From assembly GCA_027307165.1 (NCBI GenBank), contig DAHUXM010000034.1, positions 248,001-312,000 on the forward strand: 64,000 bases of DNA, given 5' to 3'. This DNA comes from Gemmatimonadota bacterium (GTDB lineage: Bacteria; Gemmatimonadota; Gemmatimonadetes; Gemmatimonadales; Gemmatimonadaceae). The translations under genes were made by a program, and so were the position numbers. Positions 27,811-36,084 of the stretch are shown here, in pieces; the first letter of the stretch is position 1, and the number at the start of each line of letters is the position of its first letter. The notes under the pieces are model-generated. The model did no database searches. It was not told where the DNA came from and worked only from the letters and a program-made list of their open reading frames with translations.

Positions 27811-30800
27811 GTGGCGCGTTATCGGTTATTGCCGGCTGACCGCCCAGCGGACGGGTTGGAGCAGGAAGTCCTCGCGCGCTGGTCCGAAGAGGAATTGTTC
27901 AGGCGTATCCAGCGCGACAGCGCCGGCCACCCCGAGTTCGTCTTCTTCGAGGGACCGCCGACCGCCAACGGACGTCCCGGAATTCACCACGTCTTCGCGC
28001 GAACGGTCAAGGATCTCTTCTGCCGTCATCGCTCGATGTCGGGCTTTCACGTCACGCGAAAGGCGGGCTGGGACACGCACGGACTGCCGGTCGAGATCGA
28101 AGTCGAGAAGCAGCTCGGGATCTCCGGCAAGCAGGAGATCGAGCGCATCGGTGTCGAGAAGTTCAATGCGCTCTGCAAGGAAAGCGTTTTCAGGTACGGC
28201 GAGGACTGGAAGCGTCTCAGCGAGCGCATCGGTTACTGGCTGGATTACGACGATCCCTATGTCACTTACACGAACAGCTACGTCGAGAGCGTCTGGTGGG
28301 CGTTGAAGACGCTGTTCGAGCGCGATCTGCTTTACCGCGGCCACAAGATTCTGCCGTACTGCCCGCGCTGCGGAACTGCACTGTCCTCGCACGAGGTTGC
28401 GCAGGGCTACAGGACTGTGAAGGATCCAAGTGCATATGTCGCGCTGACATTGCAGGGATCTTCGGCGGCTCCGCGCAGAATCCTCGTCTGGACGACCACT
28501 CCGTGGACGCTCGTTTCCAACGTCGCGCTCGCGGTGAATCCGACGCTCCAGTACGTGGAGCTGGTACGCATCGGCAAGGAAGGCGAGGGCTCGCTCATAC
28601 TCGCGGAAGCTCGCGTCCACGCGCTGCTGGGTGACGATCACTCCGACCGCTGGAAGGAGATCTCCAGATTCGCCGGCACCGAGCTCGTCGGTCTCCGCTA
28701 TCATCGCCCGCTCGATTGGGTTGCGATGACGAACGGCGCACACGAGATAATCGTCGGCGAGTCGTTCGTCACGGCCGAGGATGGCTCTGGCATCGTGCAC
28801 ATGGCGCCCGCTTTCGGAGCGGACGATTATGCCGCGGGCAAGCGACACGGACTGGCATTCCTGCAGCCGGTCGATGCCCGCGGACGCTTTCCCGACACCT
28901 TGCCGCTGGTTGGTGGCATGTGGGTCAAGGATGCCGACAAGGTCATCATCGAGGAGCTCAAGCGGCGTGGTACTCTGTGGAAGGTGCAGCAGTACGAGCA
29001 CAGTTATCCGCACTGCTGGCGCTGCGACACGCCGCTGCTGTATTACGCACGCACGTCGTGGTTCGTACGCACCACCGGCTTCAAGGACGACATGCTGCGA
29101 CGCAACGCGTCGGTCGATTGGCATCCGCCCGAAGTTGGCTCGGGCCGCTTCGGCGAATGGCTGGAGAACAACATCGACTGGGCGATATCGCGCGACAGAT
29201 ACTGGGGCACGCCGCTTCCCGTCTGGGTGAACGACGCGGATCCGGACGAGGTCGAGGTCATCGGCAGCTACGCCGATCTCGCGGCGCGCGTCGGTCACGC
29301 ACTCCCGGGCGATTTCGATCCGCACAAGCCGTTCATAGATCACTACACGTGGCCTGCGTCGTCGGGGCATGGCACGATGCGGCGCGTGCCGGAAGTCATC
29401 GACACGTGGTTCGATTCGGGCTCGATGCCGTTCGCGCAATGGCACTACCCATTCGAGCGACGCGACACGTTTGCACGTCACTATCCCGCCGATCTGATCG
29501 CCGAAGGTGTCGATCAGACGCGCGGCTGGTTCTATTCGCTTCTGGCAATCGCGACCGGACTTGGCAGCTCGCTCAGCGAAACTGCCGGCAATGCCGCGCC
29601 TTACCGGAGCGTCGTCGTGAACGACCTCGTCCTCGACAAGGACGGAGTCAAGATGTCCAAGAGTCGCGGTAACGCCGTCGAGCCATGGAAGGTTCTGGAG
29701 ACCCACGGAGCAGACGCGGTGCGAATGTTCCTCGTCGCATCGAGCCAGGTGTGGCTGCCTCGCCGGTTCGACGAATCACTGATCCGCGAGACGATCGGCC
29801 GCTTCCTGCTCACGCTCAAGAACGTGTACAGCGGAATATTCGCGACCTACGCCAACTTCGGCTGGTCGCCATCGCTCGATGATCCCGCGCCGGACGATCG
29901 TCAGCCGATCGATCGCTGGGTGCTTTCACGGCTGTCGAACGTCGAGCGGCGCTGCGATCAGCTGCTTCGCGAGTATCAGGCGACCCACGCGGTGAACGCT
30001 GTCATGGATTTCTTCATGGACGACGTCTCCAACTGGTACGTCCGGCTGAATCGTCACCGCTTCTACGATGTCGATACGAGTGACAACTGCGCCGCATTCG
30101 CGACGCTGCATGAGATACTCACCGTCACCTGCCGATTGCTGGCCCCATTCGCGCCGTTCGTCAGCGACTGGATTCACCAGGAGTTGACGGGTGAGTCTGT
30201 GCACGTTGCTCCGTACGTACGCCCCGAGCCGACGCGCATCGACGCCGATCTCGAGCGCGCCATGGCCGACGTGCGCGCTCTCGCGACACTCGGCCGCGCG
30301 GCGCGCGAGGAAGTAAGCATCAAGGTCCGGCAACCGCTGGCGTCCGTGCTTTGCGTGGTTTCGACTCACGCGGCCGATGACGTTCTGCGCAGTCTGGTGC
30401 CGCTCATCGCATCCGAGCTCAACGTCAAGCGCGTTGATTTCGCATCCTCGGCGGACGACTTCGTAACGCTGGAAGCGAAACCAAACTTCCGTACGCTGGG
30501 TAAAAAATTCGCAAAGGAAACGCCGGAGGCCGCTGCGCTCGTCGCAGCGCTCGGGTCCGGCACGCTCACCGCGTTCGAGCATGGCGAGGCGGTAACGATC
30601 GCCACCGCGACGCAGGCTCACGAGCTTGCCATGGAAGACGTAACGATCGTCCGGCGGGCCAGCGGCGATCTCATCGTCAAGTACGGCGACGGCTACGTTG
30701 CGGCGATCGATCCAACCGTTACGCCCGAGCTGCGTCGCGAGGGCATCTCTCGCGAACTCGTGAATCGGGTACAGCGGTTGCGTAAGGAACTGGGCTTCGC

Positions 30801-31005
30801 CGTGAGCGACAGGATCGTTCTGACGGTCGCTGGCGACGCCGAGTTGACCCAAGCGGTGGCCGCGCACCGCGATTGGATTTCCGCGGAGGTTCTCGCCCCG
30901 GAGTTACATTCTGTTCCGCTGCTCGACGGGACGCATCCGGCGTACCATCTCGACCTCGACGGGCTTGCCGCCGACGTCACATTAACCAGGATTGGATCAC
31001 TATGA
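27811..31005 (+). CDS. ileS: Isoleucyl-tRNA synthetase
   Basis: The class Ia synthetase charges tRNA-Ile and edits valine. From the GTG start the protein has about 1064 residues. Motifs are the HIGH-type signature GPPTANGRPGIHHVF, an editing domain in the middle (VWTTTPWTLVSNVALAV, and GTELVGLRYHRPL), KMSKSRGN as the KMSKS signature, and an anticodon-binding C-terminal region. The HIGH signature reads GIHH, as in other type-2 (eukaryote-like) IleRS, which often resist mupirocin; the length agrees. The stop overlaps the start of the dksA-like gene (ATGA). Confidence 0.96.
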   Translation: MARYRLLPADRPADGLEQEVLARWSEEELFRRIQRDSAGHPEFVFFEGPPTANGRPGIHHVFARTVKDLFCRHRSMSGFHVTRKAGWDTHGLPVEIEVEKQLGISGKQEIERIGVEKFNALCKESVFRYGEDWKRLSERIGYWLDYDDPYVTYTNSYVESVWWALKTLFERDLLYRGHKILPYCPRCGTALSSHEVAQGYRTVKDPSAYVALTLQGSSAAPRRILVWTTTPWTLVSNVALAVNPTLQYVELVRIGKEGEGSLILAEARVHALLGDDHSDRWKEISRFAGTELVGLRYHRPLDWVAMTNGAHEIIVGESFVTAEDGSGIVHMAPAFGADDYAAGKRHGLAFLQPVDARGRFPDTLPLVGGMWVKDADKVIIEELKRRGTLWKVQQYEHSYPHCWRCDTPLLYYARTSWFVRTTGFKDDMLRRNASVDWHPPEVGSGRFGEWLENNIDWAISRDRYWGTPLPVWVNDADPDEVEVIGSYADLAARVGHALPGDFDPHKPFIDHYTWPASSGHGTMRRVPEVIDTWFDSGSMPFAQWHYPFERRDTFARHYPADLIAEGVDQTRGWFYSLLAIATGLGSSLSETAGNAAPYRSVVVNDLVLDKDGVKMSKSRGNAVEPWKVLETHGADAVRMFLVASSQVWLPRRFDESLIRETIGRFLLTLKNVYSGIFATYANFGWSPSLDDPAPDDRQPIDRWVLSRLSNVERRCDQLLREYQATHAVNAVMDFFMDDVSNWYVRLNRHRFYDVDTSDNCAAFATLHEILTVTCRLLAPFAPFVSDWIHQELTGESVHVAPYVRPEPTRIDADLERAMADVRALATLGRAAREEVSIKVRQPLASVLCVVSTHAADDVLRSLVPLIASELNVKRVDFASSADDFVTLEAKPNFRTLGKKFAKETPEAAALVAALGSGTLTAFEHGEAVTIATATQAHELAMEDVTIVRRASGDLIVKYGDGYVAAIDPTVTPELRREGISRELVNRVQRLRKELGFAVSDRIVLTVAGDAELTQAVAAHRDWISAEVLAPELHSVPLLDGTHPAYHLDLDGLAADVTLTRIGSL

Positions 31006-31427
31006 CACCGAGCGCCACACGGGCCAAGAAGCCCAAGACGATGACGCGTGAGCAGTTCCTGAAGCACTTCGAAAAGAGGTTGCTCGAGGAGCGCTCGAGG
31101 GTCGTCAAGGAACTGGGTAATTACAGCGACGCTTTCAACGTGTCTGCCCAGGACGGCGGCAGCGAAAGCGCCTATTCATTTCACATGGCTGATCAGGGCA
31201 CCGATGCCATGGAGCGCGAGAAGGCATTCCTCTTCGCGAGCCAGGAAGGTCGTTTCCTCTGGCACATAGACCAGGCGCTCCGGAGACTGTACCGCGACCC
31301 TGACAATTACGGCAAGTGCATGAACTGCCATGCTCCGCTCATGTTCGAGCGCCTCGACGCGTTGCCGCATGCGCGTTATTGCATCGAATGCAAACAGCGT
31401 GAGGAAGATGCCAAACGGTCAGCCTGA
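31002..31427 (+). CDS. DksA/TraR-family zinc-finger protein (YlyA/YteA type)
   Basis: The 141-residue protein has a coiled-coil N-terminal half (MTREQFLKHFEKRLLEERSR) and a C-terminal zinc finger CMNCHAPL ... YCIECKQ. DksA-family proteins bind in the RNA polymerase secondary channel and modulate initiation with ppGpp, but the coiled-coil tip lacks an obvious DxxDxA pair, so a DksA-like effect on transcription is uncertain. The ATG overlaps the ileS stop and the next gene, lspA, begins 20 bases before its end. In Bacillus the dksA-like ylyA lies at the same place between ileS and lspA. Confidence 0.88.
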   Translation: MTPSATRAKKPKTMTREQFLKHFEKRLLEERSRVVKELGNYSDAFNVSAQDGGSESAYSFHMADQGTDAMEREKAFLFASQEGRFLWHIDQALRRLYRDPDNYGKCMNCHAPLMFERLDALPHARYCIECKQREEDAKRSA

Positions 31428-31947
31428 CGACGTACGTCCAGGGGCCGCCAACCCCTGGATTTTCTGGTGCGTCATCATCGTCGTGGTGGCGCTCGACGTC
31501 ACATCCAAGGCGATGGCTGTGTATTCGCTCACTCCGGCGTACACACCGCATGAAATAGTTGGAAACGTGGTCCGGTTCACGCTGGCTTACAATCCTGGCG
31601 CGGCGTTCGGCTTCAATCTTGGCTCGGCGTCGCGCTGGATATTCACCGCGCTCACCCTGGTTGCCCTCGGCGTGCTCGCGTCACTGTATCGCTCCACTCG
31701 CGAGGGTGACTACACGCGCGTGCTCGCAGTGGCGCTCGTGTCGGCCGGCGCGATCGGCAATCTCATCGACCGGATTCGCTGGTCGGTTGGTGTCGTCGAT
31801 TTCATCGATGTCGGCCTCGGTGACCATCGGTTCTGGACGTTCAACGTCGCCGATTCTGCTGTGACCGTCGGCGCAATACTGCTTGGATGGGTCTTTCTGC
31901 AGCAGGATCGCGAGGCGGCAAGGGTAGCGGCCGCTGGCGACGTCTGA
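31408..31947 (+). CDS. lspA: Lipoprotein signal peptidase (signal peptidase II)
   Basis: LspA is an inner-membrane aspartic protease that cuts prolipoproteins just before the acylated cysteine. The 179-residue product has four hydrophobic segments (about 17-36, 67-83, 91-107, 135-160) and the two catalytic Asp motifs SAGAIGNLIDRI and FNVADSAVTVG. NPGAAFGF is also conserved. A GAGGAAG ribosome binding site precedes the ATG inside the dksA-like gene. The many lipoproteins in the window (transglycosylase, efflux adaptor, 63250 protein) are potential substrates. Its last codons overlap the proposed rluD start. Confidence 0.95.
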   Translation: MPNGQPDDVRPGAANPWIFWCVIIVVVALDVTSKAMAVYSLTPAYTPHEIVGNVVRFTLAYNPGAAFGFNLGSASRWIFTALTLVALGVLASLYRSTREGDYTRVLAVALVSAGAIGNLIDRIRWSVGVVDFIDVGLGDHRFWTFNVADSAVTVGAILLGWVFLQQDREAARVAAAGDV

Positions 31948-32920
31948 GTCGTTTGCGGCAGGCGAGCTCGCGGGCTCGCGCCTCGATCTGCTGGTTGCCG
32001 CCAGACTCGGCCAGTCCAGAACCGCTGCGGCCACACTCATCGCGAATGGCCACGTAACGGTCAATGGGGCTCGGGAGCGCGCCTCCTATCGCGCCTCCGC
32101 CGACGATCTGATCGAGATCGCGACACCGGCTCCGGCTTCCCCCAGAGGCGACATCCATGGCGAGGATATCCCGCTCAGGATCGTGTACGAGGACTCCGAC
32201 CTCCTGGTAGTCGACAAGGCTGCCGGAATGGTTGTTCACCCGGCTCCGGGCAACTGGACCGGAACCCTCGTAAACGCGCTGATGGGGCGCGGCAGCGAGC
32301 TCGCCGAGGGCGGCGGCCCGGACAGGGCGGGGCTGGTCCATCGCCTGGACAAGGAGACATCTGGTCTTCTTATCGTCGCCAAGAGCGATATCGCACACCA
32401 GCGACTCAGCGCGGCAATAGCTGCAAGACGAGTGATTCGGCGGTACGCCGTGATGGCCTGGGGGCATCTCGCTGCCGATACTCTATCTGTGGACCAACCA
32501 ATCGCGCGCGACCCGCGAGACCGGAAGCGTATGGCAATCGTCAGTACAGGGAAGAACGCACGCACGGACTTTCGCCGGCTTGCGCGCTTTGCCAGTGTCG
32601 ACCTGCTTCGGGCTCACCTCTACACCGGGCGGACGCATCAGATAAGGGTGCATCTCTCGTCAGTCGGCCATCCGGTTGTGGGTGACGACGTGTATGGTGG
32701 CGGTGGTGGACGGCGTCTCGCGGCACTTCCTGCGAAGCGACACTTTCTGCACGCTGCATGGCTCCAGTTCCATCATCCGGTTTCAGGTGAGCAGTTGGAT
32801 TTTCGCTCTCCGCTGCCGGACGATCTCCACCGATCGCTCGCTGCCCTGGGCGAGTCGCCCGAGTTGTACGCTGACCCCGATCCCTTGACGACCTTTGGCT
32901 TCTACAATTTCCCCGCCTGA
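31934..32920 (+). CDS. rluD: RluA-family pseudouridine synthase (RluD-like), apparent CTG start
   Basis: The protein isomerises uridines of 23S rRNA. An S4 RNA-binding domain (RLDLLVAARLGQSRTAAATL, about residues 16-60) precedes the catalytic domain, whose signature HRLDKETSGLLIVAK holds the catalytic Asp (about residue 138); RTHQIRVHL follows. The whole S4 domain lies upstream of the first conventional start (GTG 32183). The frame opens after a stop at 31925-31927 and contains no ATG, GTG or TTG before 32183; CTG 31934, ten bases after an AGGG, gives 328 residues, the normal length. Initiation inside lspA at a CTG is therefore the best model. Confidence 0.88.
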   Translation: MATSESFAAGELAGSRLDLLVAARLGQSRTAAATLIANGHVTVNGARERASYRASADDLIEIATPAPASPRGDIHGEDIPLRIVYEDSDLLVVDKAAGMVVHPAPGNWTGTLVNALMGRGSELAEGGGPDRAGLVHRLDKETSGLLIVAKSDIAHQRLSAAIAARRVIRRYAVMAWGHLAADTLSVDQPIARDPRDRKRMAIVSTGKNARTDFRRLARFASVDLLRAHLYTGRTHQIRVHLSSVGHPVVGDDVYGGGGGRRLAALPAKRHFLHAAWLQFHHPVSGEQLDFRSPLPDDLHRSLAALGESPELYADPDPLTTFGFYNFPA

Positions 32921-33329
32921 CGCGCAGCACTCGCTCACCGCGGAGACAGACTTCGATCCGGGCATCGATGATCGCTCACTCGTGTTCCGGGTGGCCGGCA
33001 GGGCATACGCGTGCCAGGTGTCAGCGGTGCGTGAGGTCGTTCCTCTCGGTCGCGTCACGCGGCTGCCGGGCGCGCCCGATTCCGTTCTCGGTCTCATCAA
33101 CGTCCGGGGCAGCATCGTCACCGTCGTGAACGCAGGCGCGGTGCTGCATCCCGGCGACGCCGGTGCAGCGCTACGCATGGTGCTGATTGCCGACGTTGGA
33201 GTACGCGGAGTTGGACTTGCCGTTGAGCGGGTCGCGGATGTGCGTGCGTTGCGCCCCGAGGAAGGCTACACTGAACTTGACGTGCGAGACGTTGCCATGC
33301 GCGTCGTCGCTATTTCGGAGGATGAATGA
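32895..33329 (+). CDS. cheW: Chemotaxis coupling protein CheW
   Basis: CheW links chemoreceptors to the CheA kinase. The 144-residue protein has the CheW fold from SLVFRVAGRAYACQVSAVRE through RLPGAPDSVLGLINVRGSIV, a near-perfect family signature, to the C-terminal strands. The only usable start for the extra N-terminal 25 residues is TTG 32895, which overlaps rluD by 26 bp. It opens a series of overlapping chemotaxis-type genes that continues to 40187. No receptor gene is in the window, so its receptor partner is encoded elsewhere. Confidence 0.93.
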   Translation: MASTISPPDAQHSLTAETDFDPGIDDRSLVFRVAGRAYACQVSAVREVVPLGRVTRLPGAPDSVLGLINVRGSIVTVVNAGAVLHPGDAGAALRMVLIADVGVRGVGLAVERVADVRALRPEEGYTELDVRDVAMRVVAISEDE

Positions 33330-33688
33330 GCCACACGGTTCTGGTGTGCGATGACGCGGTGTTCATGCGCACGATGCTTTCGGACATACTGCAACAGGCC
33401 GGCTTCACGATCGTGGGCGAAGCCGATACCGGAACCAAGGCGGTCGCGAAGTACAAGGAGCTGCGTCCCGATCTCGTCACCATGGACATCGTCATGCCTG
33501 ACATGGGCGGCATCGATGCGGTGCGCGAGATCACGGCCTTCGATCCGCGAGCACGTGTCGTGATGTGCAGCGCCATGGGGCAGCAGGCGCTCGTGGTCGA
33601 CGCGATCCAGGCTGGCGCGAAGGATTTCGTCGTCAAGCCGTTCCAGCCCAGCCGCGTGCTCGAAGCCGTGCAGCGAGTGCTGGGCTAG
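33326..33688 (+). CDS. cheY: CheY-type response regulator
   Basis: The 120-residue single-domain receiver has the acidic pocket (VLVCDDAVFMR), the phospho-acceptor Asp in LVTMDIVMPDMGG (near residue 54), the switch Ser in VMCSAMGQQ and Lys in KDFVVKPF. No output domain follows, so it should act like CheY on a motor or another partner. The ATG overlaps the cheW stop. It is encoded 23 bases upstream of cheA, its likely phosphodonor. Confidence 0.95.
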   Translation: MSHTVLVCDDAVFMRTMLSDILQQAGFTIVGEADTGTKAVAKYKELRPDLVTMDIVMPDMGGIDAVREITAFDPRARVVMCSAMGQQALVVDAIQAGAKDFVVKPFQPSRVLEAVQRVLG

Positions 33689-33711
33689 CTCTCCGCCAGA
33701 GCCGCGATCCC

Positions 33712-35238
33712 GTGGACCTGTCGAAGTACGTCGATCTCTTCCTGAGCGAGGGTCGCGAGCACGTCGCCGAACTGAGCGGTGCGCTTGCGGAATTGGAGAG
33801 TGCGCCTGCGTCGGTTGATGCGATTGCGGCCGCGTTTCGCGCGGTCCACAGCATCAAGGGGATGGCCGCGGCGATGGGTTACGCCGTCGTCACCGAGCGC
33901 GCCGACACACTTGAATCTGCGCTCGACGTACTGCGGCGCGGTGAGGAACAGCTGACACCGTCGTCCCTCGGCGACCTGATCGACGAAGCGGACGCACTCG
34001 CGCGCGAGATCGAGCTTGCGGTGACGCGGCCGGCGCCCGGACCTGAGGCGGATGGGAATGCGACACCAACCGATCCGTCGGCAAACCCCGCACGCAAGCG
34101 CGCAACCCACGTGCGCATCCGCGCGAGCAGGCTCGATTCGCTGATGAATCTCGTCGGCGAGATCGAGATCGCTCGTGGTCAGCTGGAACGGGAGCTGCGC
34201 AACGTCACTGGCGAGAATATCTCTTCGGCCTTTGCAAGCACCTCGCGTCTGCTGAGCGAGCTGCGCGAGCAGGTAGTCGGTGCACGCATGGTTCCGGTGG
34301 GAGATGTATTCGAACGTTTTCCGCGACTGGTACGCGAGACTGCGCGATCGCTGGGGAAGGAAGTCGACTTTACGCTGGACGGCGCGGAGATCGAGATGGA
34401 TCGCTCGATTCTCGATCGCATCGGCGATCCCGTGATGCACCTGCTTCGGAACGCGCTGGATCACGGGATTGAATCCGCGGAAGAGCGCGCGAGCAACGGC
34501 AAGCCTGCGCGCGGACGGTTGACACTGAGCGCCCAGCGCGAGGCGGGTTACGTTCTGATCCGTGTGGCGGACGATGGCAGTGGCATCGATCGGGACAGCG
34601 TGCTGGCGCGTGCGAGAGCGGCGGGGATTGTCGGATGGGATACGGACGCACTGGACGACGTCACCTTGTTGCGCGTGCTTGCGCATCCCGGTTTCTCCAC
34701 CGCCGCATCGGTCACGAACATCTCGGGACGTGGTGTCGGCCTCGACGTGGTGGATGCCGCCGTACGCCTCCTGGGCGGCGCGATCGAGATCAGGACCGTG
34801 GCGCATCGAGGCACGGCGATAACATTGCGCTTGCCGCTCTCCGTTGCGATCGTACGTGCATTGATCGCACGTGTGGGGGAGGAGTTGTTTGCCATCCCGT
34901 TCACGCACATAGTGGAGACGCTTCAGTTCGAACCGCCCGCCGCGGCATTCCGTGGCGCCGAATGGACCGAAACGACCATCGGCGATCTGCTCGTGCGGGT
35001 GGTCATGCTGCGCACGTTGTTCGGGATCGAGCCGTGCGTCTCCGAACGGATGCCGGGAGTGTCTGTTCTGGCGCGCGGACGCAGGGCGGTGTTCATCGTC
35101 GATGATTTCGTTGGCCAGCAGGACGTAGTGGTAAAGCGCTTCGATCCGCCGCGCGGTGGATCTTCAATGTTCGCGGGCGCAACGGTGCTGGGTGATGGGT
35201 CTCCGGCGCTCATCGTGGACGTCAATAGTCTTATTTAG
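33712..35238 (+). CDS. cheA: Chemotaxis histidine kinase CheA lacking the P2 domain
   Basis: The 508-residue kinase starts with a phosphotransfer (P1) domain carrying the phospho-acceptor His in FRAVHSIKGMAAAMGY (His46). A linker of about 35 residues, rich in Pro and Ala, leads straight to the dimerisation (P3) and ATP-binding (P4) domains: HLLRNALDHG (N box), VADDGSGID (G1), GRGVGLDVVD (G2). A CheW-like P5 regulatory domain closes the protein. The CheY/CheB-binding P2 domain is absent. The GTG 33712 is the nearest start to the P1 domain; no conventional start lies between it and cheY. Confidence 0.94.
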   Translation: MDLSKYVDLFLSEGREHVAELSGALAELESAPASVDAIAAAFRAVHSIKGMAAAMGYAVVTERADTLESALDVLRRGEEQLTPSSLGDLIDEADALAREIELAVTRPAPGPEADGNATPTDPSANPARKRATHVRIRASRLDSLMNLVGEIEIARGQLERELRNVTGENISSAFASTSRLLSELREQVVGARMVPVGDVFERFPRLVRETARSLGKEVDFTLDGAEIEMDRSILDRIGDPVMHLLRNALDHGIESAEERASNGKPARGRLTLSAQREAGYVLIRVADDGSGIDRDSVLARARAAGIVGWDTDALDDVTLLRVLAHPGFSTAASVTNISGRGVGLDVVDAAVRLLGGAIEIRTVAHRGTAITLRLPLSVAIVRALIARVGEELFAIPFTHIVETLQFEPPAAAFRGAEWTETTIGDLLVRVVMLRTLFGIEPCVSERMPGVSVLARGRRAVFIVDDFVGQQDVVVKRFDPPRGGSSMFAGATVLGDGSPALIVDVNSLI

Positions 35239-35248
35239 CGGAGCCGTA

Positions 35249-35875
35249 ATGAGCATCACCGACATGCAGGCACTCAGCGAGCTTCAGCGCGATGCGCTTC
35301 GTGAAGTCGCGAATATCGGCGCGGCCCACGCGGCAACGGCGCTCTCGTTGATGACTGGAACGAAGATCATGATCAGCGTGCCCACGATTACGGTCGCTCC
35401 ACTGGCCGAGCTCGCTCCGCTCATCTCGCGCTCCAACGAACAGATCGCCCTGGTACCGATGGAAATGACCGGTGGCCTGCGTGGTCACACCATTCTGGCC
35501 TTTCCGCTCGTCACCGCGCACAAGCTCGCGTCGCTGATGCTCACGCGCGAGGTTTCGTCCGATGCGACGCTTAGCGAGCTCGAGGCGTCGGCGCTGACGG
35601 AGGCGGGAAACATCCTTGCCGGTGCCTACATGACGGCGCTCAGCGAGTTCATGAAGATGCGGCTGATGCCCTCTCCACCCTCGCTCGCCGTCGGCCCCGC
35701 GCGCGAAGTGCTGGCGGACACCGCGTGGGCGACCGGCCATACGGGCGGCTTTGTGTTCTGCGTCGAAACCGAATTCATGATAGGGCAGACTGACGGCTCG
35801 CTGCCTGGTTACTTTCTCTTGTTGCCCGATGCAGGCTCCCTGGGGGCCATGCTCGCGGCAGTCAGGGTTGCTTGA
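35249..35875 (+). CDS. cheC: CheC-family CheY-P phosphatase
   Basis: The 208-residue product belongs to the CheC/FliY/CheX phosphatases that dephosphorylate CheY-P. The two active-site helices, each with the E...N pair, are intact: LREVANIGAAHAATALS and LTEAGNILAGAYMTALSEF. A GGAG ribosome binding site precedes the ATG. No CheD partner gene is present, whereas CheC often works together with CheD, and CheZ is also missing. It follows cheA by ten bases. Confidence 0.93.
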   Translation: MSITDMQALSELQRDALREVANIGAAHAATALSLMTGTKIMISVPTITVAPLAELAPLISRSNEQIALVPMEMTGGLRGHTILAFPLVTAHKLASLMLTREVSSDATLSELEASALTEAGNILAGAYMTALSEFMKMRLMPSPPSLAVGPAREVLADTAWATGHTGGFVFCVETEFMIGQTDGSLPGYFLLLPDAGSLGAMLAAVRVA

Positions 35876-35901
35876 CGTGATCGAGGTGGATCTCCGTAGT
35901 C

Positions 35902-36084
35902 ATGGCTGACGAAACCGCCGAATACGACGATTTCCTGACGGATCTCCAGTCCGTCGTCGCGCAGCGCGTCGAAGAACTGCGCGCACGGCAGAGCGCCGAG
36001 ACGCCAGCTGCGTTCAACGACGACGAGAAAGTCGTGCGCGTGTGGCCCGAGCTGTCCGGCAGAATCATGGAAGAGTTTCGCTGA
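35902..36084 (+). CDS. Small acidic protein within the chemotaxis cluster
   Basis: The 60-residue protein is acidic in its first half (MADETAEYDDFLTDLQSVVA) and ends VWPELSGRIMEEFR. It is predicted helical with no membrane segment. I recognise no family. Its stop overlaps the start codon of the next gene (TGATG), and it lies tightly between cheC and the DUF4388 protein, which supports it as a real coding gene and suggests a partner of a neighbour. Confidence 0.65.
   Translation: MADETAEYDDFLTDLQSVVAQRVEELRARQSAETPAAFNDDEKVVRVWPELSGRIMEEFR

Noticed and set aside
27826-29706. 626-aa open frame antisense to ileS
   Set aside because: Shadow of ileS; composition is rich in Arg and Val and contains no recognisable domain.
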